The notes under the pieces are model-generated. The model did not search any database. It had not been told where the DNA came from and saw nothing but the letters and a program-made list of their open reading frames with translations. A DNA stretch of 64,000 bases from Ramazzottius varieornatus (lineage: Eukaryota; Tardigrada; Eutardigrada; Parachela; Ramazzottiidae), in the NCBI GenBank assembly GCA_001949185.1, contig BDGG01000001.1, forward strand, positions 9,182,464 to 9,246,463, in the 5' to 3' direction. A program made the translations under genes and the position numbers. This document shows positions 23,990-36,072 of the stretch, piece after piece; position 1 is the stretch's first letter; every line of letters starts with the position of its first letter.

Positions 23990-26900
23990 TCATTCCTCCT
24001 CCTCTTCTTCTTCTTCCTCCTCTTCGGACAGTATTCGGTCCTCCTCCTTCTCCTCTCCTTCCTCGTCAGCCTTTTCGGCTTCTTGTGCGGCCTGGTACAG
24101 CTCCATATCTTCGCCTTCGTAGGCGGTAAACTCCTCCTGTCCTTCCAAGAGGTCTTGCTCAGCTTGCTCTTCCAGCACTGACACTTTGCCCTTCTACAAC
24201 AACAACAAGAAGGAGACGCTGGGTGCTGCTACAGTACACTTTACCAGAGATTGAATTGATGGTATAAACTGTCTCTACCTTGGTTGACTTCTTTGCTGAC
24301 GTCGTCTTCTTGGCTGCTCTGGCGGCCTTCCTGGCGGCCTTCTTGCGTTCCTTGGCGTTGAGGGCGGCCTTGGCCTTCTTGCTGATCCTGGTGATCTTGA
24401 TCACTTTGACACCGGGTTCGGTCATGTCAATCTCCTCCACTTCTTCTTCGGAATCGATGGCTGCTTCGCGTTCTTGCCGTGTCTGATGAGGCTTGCCCGA
24501 GGCCTTGGCCATCTTCTCACGGACCAAGCCATGCTCACGCGTCATGTGGGTGCACAGAGCTTGGTAGTTGCTCTGCTTGGCGAAGCTGCAGCCTTGGATG
24601 GGGCAGACGTAGATGAAGGTGGCGTTGGGATGCGTCTCCGAGTGGGCCAAGGCCATGTGCTTCTTCAGCTCGTACAGCACATTGTGCGAAAAGCCACAAC
24701 CCGCCACCGGACACCAAAACTCACCAGCTTGCTGCCATACAAAGACAGAACACGACTGTTAGTCCACTGTCAGCAAAAAGCTCATGCCCTAGCCTACAAG
24801 TATTCCTTCAGCACAAGCATATGCCCGTATGCAGCTGCCTGATGTGCCTAGTCACTGGGCCCTACTTTCACGTAGCTGCATACAAAGGGAGCTACTGCAT
24901 GACTGACCAACTGTGTGCCAGTGCTTGCATCGAGGTGGATGGTGCTATCTAGAAGGGCAAAGGCCGATATAGAGGGCTTACTTACCGTCGGTCGTCCAAC
25001 AATGCGGATAGGTGTGCGGCCATCAGGGCGCGTCTCTTCGATGGCCTTCAACGACTTGGTGGCTGTCTCCTCCAGCCCCTCCTTGGCGGCTTTGCCGTGG
25101 ACATTCTCGACGTGAAAGTACAGCGACTGGATGGGCCAGGCTTGCTCGTAGTTGCAGCCGGCAAAGGGGCAGCAGACCAGAATGTCCTGCATGCGGTTAA
25201 CCTTGGGGTGCTCGTTGAGGTAGTGGCGCATAATCTGCACTTTATCGGCCCCGCTAAAGGGCTTACTCTTGCTACACTCTGGGTAACGACAGCGAACCTG
25301 CGTCGGCTTGACCAACTGGTAGGGATTCAGCACCTGCAACAACAAACGACCATGACTATTTTCATTCCAAGGACGGAAGAAAATGGGCCACTGACGTCGG
25401 TGACGGCTTCCAAGCGCAGCAGTTCCGTCAAGTCGCGCGTATCTTGACCCTCTTCCACGTCATTCTTCTTGCGCAAGCGCGCCACCGCTCGCTCTTCCGC
25501 CGCCCACATTTCTGGATGAGCGCGCTTGGTGTGGCGCCAAATATTGGTGCCGGGAGCCTTGGAGCCGACATAGTTGCAGCCGACGACGGGGCACTTGAAG
25601 TAGAAGCAAGGGTTGGGATGAGTGCGGCGATGGAAGCGGCGAAAGTGACGCTTCAAGACCGACGTCGACGTGGCCTTGAAGGAGGCCGCCTTGGGACAAC
25701 CCCGGATGGGACAACGAACAGGCTCCAACACCATCTACAACCAAGACATTCCCTCTAGTCACCACGGCCATCAAGCTGAGCGACCATGTCCATTCTTACA
25801 CTTCGTGAGCCCATCATGATGACATCCGTTTCCGGTCCCTCGTCCTGCTTCTCATCATCTTCCCCTTCTGCCGAGTGCTGCGACGTTCCTTCTCCCTCAT
25901 GTTCTTCCATACTCTACAAGCAGCGACGCATCAGCAGCAAAAGAGGCAGACCAGAGTTTGCCGCTGAAGAACTCACCCGGTTAATCTGGGGTACCACCAT
26001 CTTTTCGGCCTTTTGCCGCTCCTCCAGCGCTTGTTGTTCTGCGATCCATTGGGGATGTTGGGCCTTAAGGTGGTAGTAGACGCGAAAGTTGCCAATGTCC
26101 GAGCTATAGGTGCAGTCGGCGACGGGGCAGCAGTAGACCAGGACAGGGTTGGGGTGGGTGAAGGAGTGCACCTTCTTAAAGTGCTCCAACAGCCGTTTGA
26201 TGCTGCTGCTCTTGTAAATCTGGAAGCCGGCCTGACAGACGGGCAACGGACACTTTAAGCCGCTCTTCTCCATCTACAGAGAGGGGGAGTTTAACAGTTA
26301 TACTGTAGGTAAAGTCATGGGAGTGGCCCCCTTACGTTGTAAACACCCAGGATGGGCACCGGTGTTCGGGGCAGCTGGCTGGGCAGCATGTCGTAGGTAA
26401 AGTCGTCCAGCGAGCGCTCCTCCACGGTGGCCCCCTCCTTCATGGCCTGCTCCACCTCCTTCAAGTAATCGCCGTGGACGTTCTTGACATGGGTGTACAG
26501 GCCGTAGGAGGGCTCATTGAAGGAGATGTAGTCGCAACCCTCGTATGGACACAGGTAGTTGAAGACGGGATTGGGATGGCTTTCGCCGTGGTACTTTTTA
26601 AAGTGCTTCAACAGCAAATCCCGATCCCAAGCACGGAAATCGCTCTGGGCGCACTCTGCCATCGGACAGCGCAAGGGAATCTTTCGAGTCTGCAATCATG
26701 GCACAAGAGACTGATACTAGTCCTTTCTCATGCTCAAAGTACAGAAGGCCAGCTTACATGCGGACTTCCCAGGACCAGTACGTGCTGTTGAGGACCACTT
26801 GGCTGTTCCTCATCCCGAGGCTGCCTGGCCTTCTTAGCTTTCTTGGCAGGAGTACATAGAAGAAGTTCCAAATCCTACACAAACAATGAGAGGATTGTTT

Positions 26901-27574
26901 TGCATGGCATGTTACCTCTGGAACATCTGACGGCACGACAGGTCAGCCAAAGATGTTAGGAAAGGGACACCAAATTCTGCCGATTAGCTCTCCATTGCTG
27001 GGCTTACCGTCACTTCTGCCGAGGCTTCTGCGGCGACAGGAACACTGTCTGGAAGATCGACCGGAAGCTGCAGTACCAAAAAAACAACAAAAATGTCAAG
27101 CAGAAATATCCCCTGGTGATGCAGATGGTGTTCTCTTTCGAGACGGTGTAGTAGCAGGTTGTCGCTTACCGAGCTTTCATCGCTTCTACCGCGTTTGCGT
27201 GTAGAGTGAACCTTAGTTGGTGTGGTATCCTTGGCTATTCTTGATCCCCGTGGTCGTCCTGGCTTTCCTTTGGGCTTGGTGGCAGGCGTCGATGACGCTG
27301 ATGCCTTGCCTGCGGGTGGCTTGCCCACGCCCGGTGGGACAATGATGACCGTTGGGGGCTGATAGGACCCAGGATGATGGGCATAGTCACTGGGAACAGT
27401 GACGGGAAGTCCATTGGCTTCGGCGATGGGTACGGCAATGACGGTCCTCGTCGGACGACTGGTGGAAGGCGTCAACGTCGACGGACCTCCCGACAGCAGG
27501 GCTAACTGCTTCTTCAACTCCTCGATGGTCCGGTTCTGCTCCTTGATCAGCTCATCCTTGCTCCTGCCTGCCAT
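23990..27574 (-). CDS. Ten-finger C2H2-type zinc-finger protein with AT-hook
   Basis: Ten exons, all split by phase-0 introns: 27574-27170, 27067-27008, 26874-26758, 26689-26336, 26273-25977, 25913-25800, 25734-25396, 25333-24986, 24731-24279, 24193-23990 (896 residues). The N-terminus is a short leucine-rich coiled coil (about residues 7-25), then an AT-hook core KPGRPRGSR near residue 110. Five exons (4, 5, 7, 8, 9) each encode one two-finger module: CPxxxC...H-x4-H, a linker usually containing HPNP, then a second CPxxxC...H-x4-H. A Lys/Ala-rich basic segment and a C-terminal Glu run follow. This implies a nuclear DNA- or RNA-binding protein. No ortholog is recognised. The gene is divergent to neuroguidin with 504 bp between start codons. 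Confidence 0.85.
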
Positions 27575-28078
27575 CGTGCTGCTTCCCTAGGCCCCTTGCC
27601 TCGTCTGAGAGAATCGATTCGACGGGAGGTTAGAAAGACATGGGGAATAGAGATTTGGCGTTCAAAATGGCGTCCAGCTTGTGGTAAAATACCGACGAGA
27701 TAAAACACTGGCAGGCTTGCGGGGCCACGTTACAAGATCGGCTCTTTGGCAGGCCTCCCGTGCAATGGCAACCAGCCTCCTTTGGAGCACATGGCTCACA
27801 ACTGCCCCAAGTCACCGCGACTCGAATGACTCATCTTTCTAAGACCCCGCCCTGCTGCTGACTAATCTAGTGGTGACGTCATGCGGCACAAGCAGGCTAA
27901 ATTGCGAAATTTTCCACAATTCAGATTCTTTCAGATTTCAGAAGGATTCTGCTGTCGCTGCTGATTCTTCACAGCTCTATTCCGTAGGGATGTACGTAGT
28001 TACGCAGGTGTTACGGAGCACATACCTTTCGACGCCGCGGAAGTGACGAAGTCTGTCGCAGTTGGTGCAGAGCTGAAT
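27575..28078. promoter_or_regulatory. Divergent promoter region (zinc-finger gene / neuroguidin)
   Basis: The start codons of two head-to-head genes are 504 bases apart, so both promoters must lie here. No consensus TATA box was found at a suitable distance from either start. Shared control of the two nuclear proteins is possible but is inference only. Confidence 0.45.
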
Positions 28079-29319
28079 ATGGCATCCGGTGATAGCGGCC
28101 AAACTTTGGTTCCGACGGAGGCCGATCTTGCAGCATTCTCCACTCTTCTGCCAGCCTTGAGGAAGCAAGTCAAAGATGGCGCAGATGTTGTCCGCAAAGT
28201 TCGGGGAAAGTTTCCAGAGGAAGACGTCAATACTTTGGAGGTACGCAATTGCTTTTCAGCTATTGGAACTGAATGCACTCTGCTCTGGTTGATAACAGTT
28301 ACTGATTTGTCGCTTGATTGTTGATTCGAGGACTATCAGTGTATATTTACAGGGAATCAGCTTTTTGGAGCTGAAGAACCAGCTGATGCTAAACTACCTC
28401 CAAAACCTCACCTTCCTTATGCTGAAGAAAGCCTCCGGAGTGTCGATAAAGGATGATCCGGCCACACTGCGTATTGTGGAAATCCGAACGGTGCTGGAAC
28501 GGATGCGGCCGATGGAGAAGAAGTTGAGATATCACATTGATAAGCTTTTGAACGCCGCCACGTCGAAATCGTCCGAAGGCAGCCAAGATCCCCTCAGCTT
28601 TCGACCTAACCCTGATCTGATGGTTGGGGCCGGAGATGAGGAAGACGAAGGTGTCGACAATGATGAAAGTGAAGTGGAAGACGGTGACGAAGGTGAGCCA
28701 AGTTAGTTCTGTCTGGTTGATACGTTTACTAAACAATAGTCAACTTAGCTGTGGACTCTGCAGTTGCATCTGAGAAGAGGGCGCAGAGAAAGAACAAAGC
28801 GCGTGATGGCGTCTATGTCCCGCCGAAGATGAGCGCTGTTCCGTACAGCTTTGAGGAGAGGCCCAAGAATCGGACAGAGAAGGCCCAAGAGCGTGCCAAG
28901 CATCGGGCGCTGCATTCCACCATCATGCAGGAACTACGCCAAGAGTACTATGACGAACCGGAGGAAGTCCACGATGGCGATATCTACCGCATGAAGGCGG
29001 ATAAGCGGGCCAAAGAGCGGGAGGCCTACGAAGAGCGGACCATGACGCGCTTGAACGTAAGCAAGAAGGACAAGGCTCAGTCCAAGAGGATGGCCACCAT
29101 GTCCAGCCTCTCTCATATCGCCGACTTTAACGACTTCCGCGGCATGGACAAAGGTGACGATGATGGTGGATTCTTTGCTCAGGCCTCCAAGAAAAGGAAA
29201 AATCCTCAGCCGAAAAAGGCAAGTGACCATAGTCTTTCTTCTAGAGATGCTTTCTCACCGATGCTCAGTGCTTAATTTTTCAGGGCAAGAAGTCCAAAAA
29301 GTTCAAAAAGAGGCGATAG
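28079..29319 (+). CDS. NGDN: Neuroguidin (Sas10/Utp3/C1D family)
   Basis: Four exons: 28079-28240,28353-28692, 28740-29218, 29284-29319 (338 residues). A second AG at 28747-28748 would give an in-frame protein three residues shorter. The N-terminal two exons form the Sas10/C1D helical domain (motif GISFLELKNQLMLNYLQNL); an acidic block follows, then the conserved KARDGVYVPPKMSAVPY element typical of neuroguidin, a long charged helix, and a Lys/Arg-rich tail. Family members act in small-subunit rRNA processing in the nucleolus and bind eIF4E in neurons. The third intron starts with GC (AAG then GCAAGT). An alternative GT four bases downstream would replace the basic tail with unrelated sequence. 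Confidence 0.9.
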
Positions 29320-29707
29320 AGGAATCCGTCCAGCAGTGTTGTTCCGTACCGTCCTTTCCCGATACCGAGCTTCCATGGAAGATATTCGTAAGATTTTTCT
29401 TCAAAGATGTACTTTTGAGACATTAATTTTACTGATTTCTTGCTTGTCAAAAGTTTTATTGCTGGGAAACAAGGGTGCCTCTCTCATGTTAATCAATCAA
29501 CTACGAACGGTAATACTTTACGTTAGAGCCGGTTAGGCCTTTGTTCTGACATCACCAATAAAGTGAGAAGGAATGTGAGTGAATTTCCCGAACGATTACA
29601 GTGAATAGTTTTCGTCAGCTACATATTGTGTTTTGAATTGTGAAGCGCTGTGATTGATGTTCAGCGTAATGAGCTTTCCAAGATGAGGGTAGATTGTACG
29701 GGGAAGG
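29320..29707. other. Intergenic: neuroguidin 3' end and kinase-like gene promoter
   Basis: This holds the neuroguidin 3' UTR, a poly(A) signal at 29557-29562, and the upstream region of the STK16-like gene. No other feature was seen. Confidence 0.5.
29557..29562 (+). terminator. AATAAA poly(A) signal, probably for neuroguidin
   Basis: A canonical AATAAA lies about 240 bases after the neuroguidin stop and about 145 before the next plus-strand start codon. Assignment is by position. Confidence 0.5.
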
Positions 29708-31962
29708 ATGCCTGACTCTCAAGATAGAACGTTAAGCGGTGCCTTTGCTATCCGACGGGGGACCGTTCTCGCCGACACTGACTTTCGTAACCTCGAACTC
29801 TGGACTGAAGAGGACGAGGAGCAGCACCGGGATGAGGAGAAGGACGATTATGCTGCCAACGATGATTTCGAGTTGGACGACAGCATTCGCTATCGCCCCC
29901 TCAACGTCAAGTCTGTCTTGAACGATGTCTGGGACCGCTTGTGCTGTCGAAAGTTTTATCGTATCGAGGGTGAAAAGTTTTACTTTCTCAAAACCATCCT
30001 GTCCAGCGAGTTGTGTGTACTGGAACTGTGCCAGTTCGAAGGCACGCCCTATGTCATCAAGAGAATTCCACTTCGAGAACCGGAAGGTAGGTCCATACCA
30101 GCAGCGACTTTCCCATGCAAATTCATGTGCCGATTTACCTCTTTTAATTAATCTGTCGGTGTTCGTTCTCTTTGCAGATTTGATCCGGGCAGCCGATCAG
30201 TTTAACAACCTTCGCAACTATGATCATCCGCACGTGGTGTTCGCATATAAGGCTGGAATCGGCAACTCGCCGACATGGACTAACTGGACCCGCACTGAAG
30301 TTCGCCTAGTCCTCCCTTACATCACCGGTCACCTCCTCTCCGTCGAGCTGGAAGAACGGCGGCGGAATAAACTGTGGATTCACCCACGGCGGATCCTTCG
30401 CATCTTACGCGAACTGATGGACGGTCGGTTCACAATATCGCCCATTTGTTCTAATAGCCTCAGGCGCGCAACCTGGGCGGGCCATTCAGTTGCCTCAACA
30501 TTCAGTTTGATTGCTGTGGGTATATGAACTTTATTGTACTGTTTGGCAGGTCTGTTTGAGATACATTCACATTCTAACGGCGACGCTCATCGGGACATTC
30601 GGCCGGGCACCATCATGATCCGCGTGCCCGATGACTGGCCGGTCATCGTTGAGCTGGACTATTGCTCGCCGGCCGTTGTCATGACCAACGATGATGAAGA
30701 GCTCCAGCAGATTATCCAAATCTCCAATAACGTCACCTCGCTCTTTTATCGCGCACCGGAAACCTTTGATATTAGCGTCGAGTCAGTGATCGATGAGAGG
30801 ACGGACATTTGGGCTGCCGGCTGTGTCCTGTTTGCCATGTGTTTCTTCCGTTCGCCCTTCCAACCTGAAGGCAAGCTTTTCTTGATCATTTCCTCAGGCA
30901 TCATTATGTAGATAGATGGCGCAGTTGAATGACCGGACACTGTTTAATTGTAGTGTTCTTCGGCAGATGTGTCCGATCCACCGCCCAAAGACTTTGCCAT
31001 CGAGCCGGTGCGTGAGGCCATACTTAACCTCAAGATGGAGCATTTCCTGAACCATATCGTTCCTTCTGACTCGCCGTACCCGGCGGAGATGCACGCCTAC
31101 ATGGCCAGACTGCTGTCGGTTGACTTACTCAGTCGTCCCACCACCGAGCAGGCCATCCGCGAGCTGGACGACATTATCGCCAAACTTGCAGGTCTGTCTA
31201 GCTTCCTGATACACTGACTTCCCACCACGTCTAATTGGGCGTTGCTGCTGTCTTCTGTAGGCCCAGACCAGCCAATCTGTGTCAAGTACCCTTGGGTCAA
31301 TCCAGCTGCCGACGAGATGGCTGCCGATGTACTGAGGAACCGCGACAAAGCCATCGAACTGGATTTTGATAAAAATTACCCCAACTTGCGCAGCTACTCT
31401 TATGCCGAAGCATTCGCCAGTATGTCCTACTCCATTAGTGAAATATTTGTACATTGGGCTGTATTCTGGGGGAATCGGCTTCTGTGCTTTCCTTTCGGCC
31501 TTTCGTATCCTGACTTGATGGGTCACATCAGTGTTCTTTTCTGTTTTAGACTGTATGATCGAGAACCGTGATCATTGCCAGTACCACATTGACGAGATGG
31601 TGTACACGGTCGGTAACATGCAGTCCGAGTCGCGCTTCCTGCACCACGCCCTACGGACCATGCGCAACCGCGGTTACGGAGCCAGCCGCGTCGACATCTA
31701 CCCGCGCTTCGTCAAGAACAACTCTACCATGCTGGGAGCCTTCCAGCCACCGGAAAGTCCGCGGACGGCTCTGCGACCCAGCCGCTTCCGCATAGCCAGC
31801 TTCCCCAAAAGCAGGTCGACCGACGGTCAAGTGACCTCTACTTCGCCTCGCCCCACTGATCGTCTAATGCCCAGCCAAGTTGGCCAGCTGGAGATTATGC
31901 CCACTATCTATGACGATCTTCGAGAACTGGCTTCCAGCACCTCTAACAATGCTCTGAAATAG
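29708..31962 (+). CDS. STK16-like protein kinase fold, degenerate catalytic site
   Basis: Six exons: 29708-30086, 30178-30423, 30550-30870, 30967-31191, 31261-31419, 31550-31962 (580 residues); every intron is phase 1. After an acidic N-terminal segment (about 1-95) the kinase fold begins. The likely VAIK lysine is present (VIKRI), but the glycine loop is absent. The catalytic loop reads HRDIRPGTIM, so HRD is kept but the usual Lys and Asn are Arg and Thr. The DFG/DLG position reads ELD. The APE motif (YRAPE) and the ERTDIWAAGCVLFAM helix match STK16, a NAK-family kinase acylated on Golgi membranes. A ~200-residue C-terminal extension has no counterpart in STK16. A pseudokinase or scaffold role is inferred. 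Intron 3 has a GC donor (GAAG then GCAAGC). Confidence 0.8.
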
Positions 31963-32320
31963 ACTAAACCTAGTAGTTGAACCTCCTCACATGCCACAGC
32001 TCCCCCAGTAACCTCCTATTTTTGATGACAAGCTATGTCTTTGTTTCCTAGCGCAGCTCCTACCTTGTCCATGTTGACAAACTTTGCAGAGATATTTATC
32101 TGTATATTCTCCGTGCACTTGCCGCCCTTTCTATTGATATTTCGAAAGGCACCATCTTTGCGAATGCTTTTTTAACACTGCTACATTCGACATAAAGTAT
32201 TCTTTCTGTACATTCTGTCACATCTAGTAAAAAAAAGTCATTAGACTGTGAGTAGTCATTTGTCTGGTTCCGTCTGGTAAGAATATTTCCAACATGACGT
32301 CTGTCATTGAGGGCTTATAA
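31963..32320. other. Convergent 3' intergenic region
   Basis: The STK16-like gene and METAP1D end facing each other across 358 bases. The sequence is AT-rich and must carry both 3' UTRs. No canonical AATAAA is close to either stop; a CATAAAG variant lies near 32192 on the plus strand. Confidence 0.4.
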
Positions 32321-33812
32321 CTACAGCGCAGTAAGTATTTCTGAGCCTTCTTTGGTGATGAGGATAGTTTCTTCAAACTGGGCTGATCGGCTGTTCTCGA
32401 GGGAAAGCGCGGTCCACCCATCCTCCTGGATCTCCACTTCATCGCCCCCTTCCGATATCACCGGTTCTACCGAAAAAAGACGAGACGGCAGCCTTAGTTA
32501 ACACTTTCTCCAAGGACGATATTATTCCCACTGACAAGTGAGGAGAAGGATGGCGCTTCCATACCTATCGTGAATATCATTCCGGCTTTCATGACGGCCG
32601 TTCCCACGTTTCCGATGTGTATAATGTCGGGCTTCATGTGAAAATCTTCCCCGATTCCGTGTCCGCAAAATATCGGAATTACGGAATACCCTGCCTCATA
32701 AGCAATGCCCCTAAAAAAACAGGTGCAAAATGAGAAATGAAAGCTTTGATGGTACAACTAACAGCCAATGCTCAACCGAGATGTTCATTATAATGCAGGT
32801 CGCTGGATAGCGTACTCTATAGTTTGCCCGATATCCGCCAATTTCCTTCCATCTCGACAAAGCTTGATCGCTTCATACAGTGCTGTCTTGGTCACGTCCA
32901 TCAGCCGAACTGCCTCCTCGTCAGTCCGTCCAACAGCGAACGTCTCCGAGCAATCGCCATGATATCCGCCTATGAAGACCAGTACGGAAAGACAGAATAA
33001 TATTATACGTCCTAACTGTCTCCAGTACCATATCTAGCTTACTGACACATCGACATTGAGGATATCGCCATCCATCAGAGGCCTTCTATCGGGCATTCCA
33101 TGGCAAGCCACGTTATTGACCGAAGTACAGATGGACTTTGGGTAGTTCATGTAGTTCAAGGGAGAAGGATAAGCGTCATGCCGTACAATATAGTCGAATG
33201 CCATCTCGTCGAGCTCATCCGTCGTCAAACCAACCTGCAACATTAAACACCGCCGTCAAAGTTACGGCACATGACCATCAGAGAAGTACCCTGATGGATC
33301 AGAAGCCCGATTCCGGCGAAAACTGGCTTGCTATATGAGCTGCCTATAATTACTTACATAAAGCGAAACAACTACAGTGGCACAACTTGGTCTTCCACTT
33401 CAATATCTATAGTTCAAGCTGTTGCTCGCACCTTAAGCTGCGAACCGAGGTAGTTCAAGGTCTTGCGAGCTAATTTACAAGCATTACGAACGCCATCAAT
33501 CCGCGGAAGGGAGTGCAGGTTGGTCTGCTTCCTGGCCGGTCCCACATGGCCAGCTGTGGCGTATGGTGGCGCGATCACGCCACGTGGTACACGTCGGATC
33601 TTACTGCGTGCATCGGGATCGTAGTGTAAATGCGGCTGCACTAGGTTAAACCTTACGGCAGTAGAAGCAGGATTCCTGGGAACGGTCGAGGAGCTAGAAG
33701 AAGCAGAGAGATGGACTTGCCGTCTGTATAGTTGAGCAGCCTCCAACGTTTCATTGCAGCGAAGTGATCTAAGAGAAAGAGACACCAGTCTTGAACATGC
33801 AGCGTCAAACAT
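32321..33812 (-). CDS. METAP1D: Mitochondrial methionine aminopeptidase 1D
   Basis: Five exons: 33812-33432, 33234-33043, 32979-32816, 32710-32565, 32466-32321 (342 residues). The Ser/Arg-rich N-terminus fits a mitochondrial targeting peptide; the VIAPPYAT segment starts the mature enzyme. The pita-bread metalloprotease ligands are visible: ACHGMPD substrate His, NVDVSV Asp, GYHGDCSETF Asp, CGHGIG His, the Glu of the EPV motif, and the Glu of RSAQFEETILIT. The enzyme removes N-terminal methionine from mitochondrial proteins. One splice site is odd: to keep the conserved VDVS-VFIGGYHGD reading, intron 2 (33042-32980) must end in TG instead of AG. The nearest AG acceptor, 10 bases downstream, would shift the frame and hit a stop. 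Confidence 0.88.
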
Positions 33813-34571
33813 GGATACTAGTCAGTCGACGACCGATTTTGACGAGAGGAAAGATGGACAACGAGCCATCGGCACAATGTTCGAGAAGGAAAGTGTTTTG
33901 TGACTTTTGTCGCTGGATCTTCTGGAAGACTGGAACGCTGAAATTGCACCTTGTTCAGTTGTTGAGTCGTCAGGTGAGAGATTGCGTAAACCAAAAAATC
34001 GTCAGAGTTTGGGAGTGTGCACCGAAACCCTGCTCGTAATTTCACCCCTGATCGCCCGGGGAGTGCGCCGCAATCGGTCTATCGAAAGGCCTAAACACCC
34101 CTGACACAGCCCTTGGACTTTAAGTCGTTATATGGGTTATGGCTTCCTGACGTAGCCGTTTGACCAGTGGTCGGTTGGTCAAATGGTTTCAGCTCCATGT
34201 CCCTCGACGTTTGTTCCATGTTGTGACTGTTGTCTCAATAGCAGTTGAGAAAAGCCCCTGGGGTGCCAACACTTCAAAACCGTTTCCTGAACAATCGTGT
34301 TGTTAGTCAATGTTCCGGAAATTGGGCCACCGAAACCCATATTTTATACATAAATTAACCACTGAATAAAAGTTCGATAAGTAAAAAAGGCAATCCCGTT
34401 ATGTTGTATCGTGTTTCCATCAGGACACAACATGAAGAAGGACTACTCGTACACAACACAGCCGGTGACACCTTGCCAAGTTCTCTTCCAAGTTTCTGGT
34501 AGTTACGTCAAAATCTCCGCCAAGCCAAAGTTTCTCACAGCAAAGCGTTCGAAAATAGAAGAAGGTAAACT
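33813..34571. other. Intergenic between METAP1D promoter and eIF4E 3' end
   Basis: About 760 bases contain the METAP1D upstream region and the eIF4E 3' UTR. No gene, repeat or RNA was recognised. Confidence 0.4.
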
Positions 34572-36072
34572 TCAGCTGGGCAGAACAGCTAGTTCTTGAA
34601 GAGCGTAAACTTTGGCCGTGCTTCCACTCCGCGGGCTGCTTGACTGACTCGTTCTTGTTCCTGATGTGACTGTAACAGAAGCACCATTTAGCATATGATA
34701 CTTGGCTTCAGCACCAGTAGGAATAAACTGCAAAATGGACTTGAATGGAAGGCATGAAGAGAGTGGAAGAAACAGAGTATCAAACTATGCCATTCCGAAA
34801 AGCAACTTACGACAAACTCCATCTGTATTTTCATATTCGCCGGCAAGGCTTCCTTGATGCGTTCCCCGATAGCCACACAGTGCGACTCGTCTTCATCTTT
34901 CGTCCATATGCCAAAGCGGAACTGTTTAGCCCGGGCAGAGGCAACCACTCCGTTGACGTACTCTCCCGTCTCTCCAAAATGCTCTCCCACACATATCATC
35001 AACTATAGACCGAAGAACACGTTAAGCGATCATTTCTGGCCTCGCAAGGAAAGGATAACTGACTAGTTCTCTGAAGATGTCATCGACGCGTGGTCCAACT
35101 TGGCGAACCTCAAAGGCAATTTTCCACGCACCACCTAGCCGATTTTGCTTGTCTTCCCAAGCCGGCTTTATTCTATCCATATCGGCTTTGCCACCTCGGA
35201 ACAGAGAGTAATCGGAGCCTTTCCGCAGTTGACTCAAAGGCGTTATATGATGGTACAACCTACAACAACCGTCAAAGCGACCAAAATGAGCGTCTGGGCT
35301 CACTCTATTAAATATCGCATGATCAAGCAGCCTAATCCGTAAGATCCGCTCGAGGGACCGCTCAATACCCCAGCTCGCTAAAATCACTTACGCCCAAAAA
35401 TCTTCCACTGTGTCAAAGGATAAGACATCTCGGTTTGCTCTGGACCAGTCTTTCCTGGCTTCATCGGGGTCGAGGTAGTAGAAGGTCCACGAAGTGGCCA
35501 GAGGATGCGTTATCTGGCTTTCGTCGAGTTCTGTCGTGACATCTGCAGCCCCCGGGCCCATCTCTTTTTCGCCAACCACCTATAAGAGAGGAGCCCGGCT
35601 AAATTTGCAATGTTTCCAAGTTTTCTAGATAGATGTGTGTACGACCATTTGTTCTCAACAAGATCCGAAACGAACAAGTCAAATACTGTCAGCCACACAC
35701 CGACAGTCTCGGTGACCTTGATCAACTTGCGTATTACGTCACTGATACTGACTGGGCGATATACGGGAGACTGAAAGTTCCGTGACGCCTGCGCCACACT
35801 GAACGAAGATACGTCAAATCGACAAGCTTGATTGATTGTTGATTCGTGCTGATCCTCTCAAACTGCTTTACATCCCCGACTTAGATCTTCGTCCGGAACC
35901 TAGTCAACCCGATATCCAACCCCAAAATTTGGAAACCCTTCTTACAAAGGGTCAAGTAGGCGATGCTTTCCTGCGGAAGCTGGAGTAGGCCTATTGAAGA
36001 CCCTCTCGCGCTGGGATATTCACCGGTAGAATGACAAGCAAATTTACCAGGACTTACCACTTCAGACGCCAT
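34572..36072 (-). CDS. EIF4E: Translation initiation factor eIF4E
   Basis: Five exons: 36072-36058, 35579-35392, 35259-35064, 35002-34811, 34727-34572 (248 residues, the usual family size). The first exon carries only five codons and is followed by a 478-base intron. The conserved core starts at HPLATSW. The two cap-stacking tryptophans are present, in KDWSRAN (Trp56 equivalent) and PAWEDKQN (Trp102, with the neighbouring Glu), and the structural Trp of VEDFWALY is kept. The basic patch appears as ARAKQFRFGIW. It binds the mRNA 5' cap and eIF4G in the cytoplasm. The C-terminus after the SGST motif is somewhat longer than in vertebrates. The gene is divergent to the glycosyltransferase-like gene. 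Confidence 0.93.

Noticed and set aside
35510-35797. Minus-strand open frame inside eIF4E intron 1
   Set aside because: It starts with a non-ATG codon and runs into exon 2 in a different frame; no acceptor or donor supports it as an alternative first exon.
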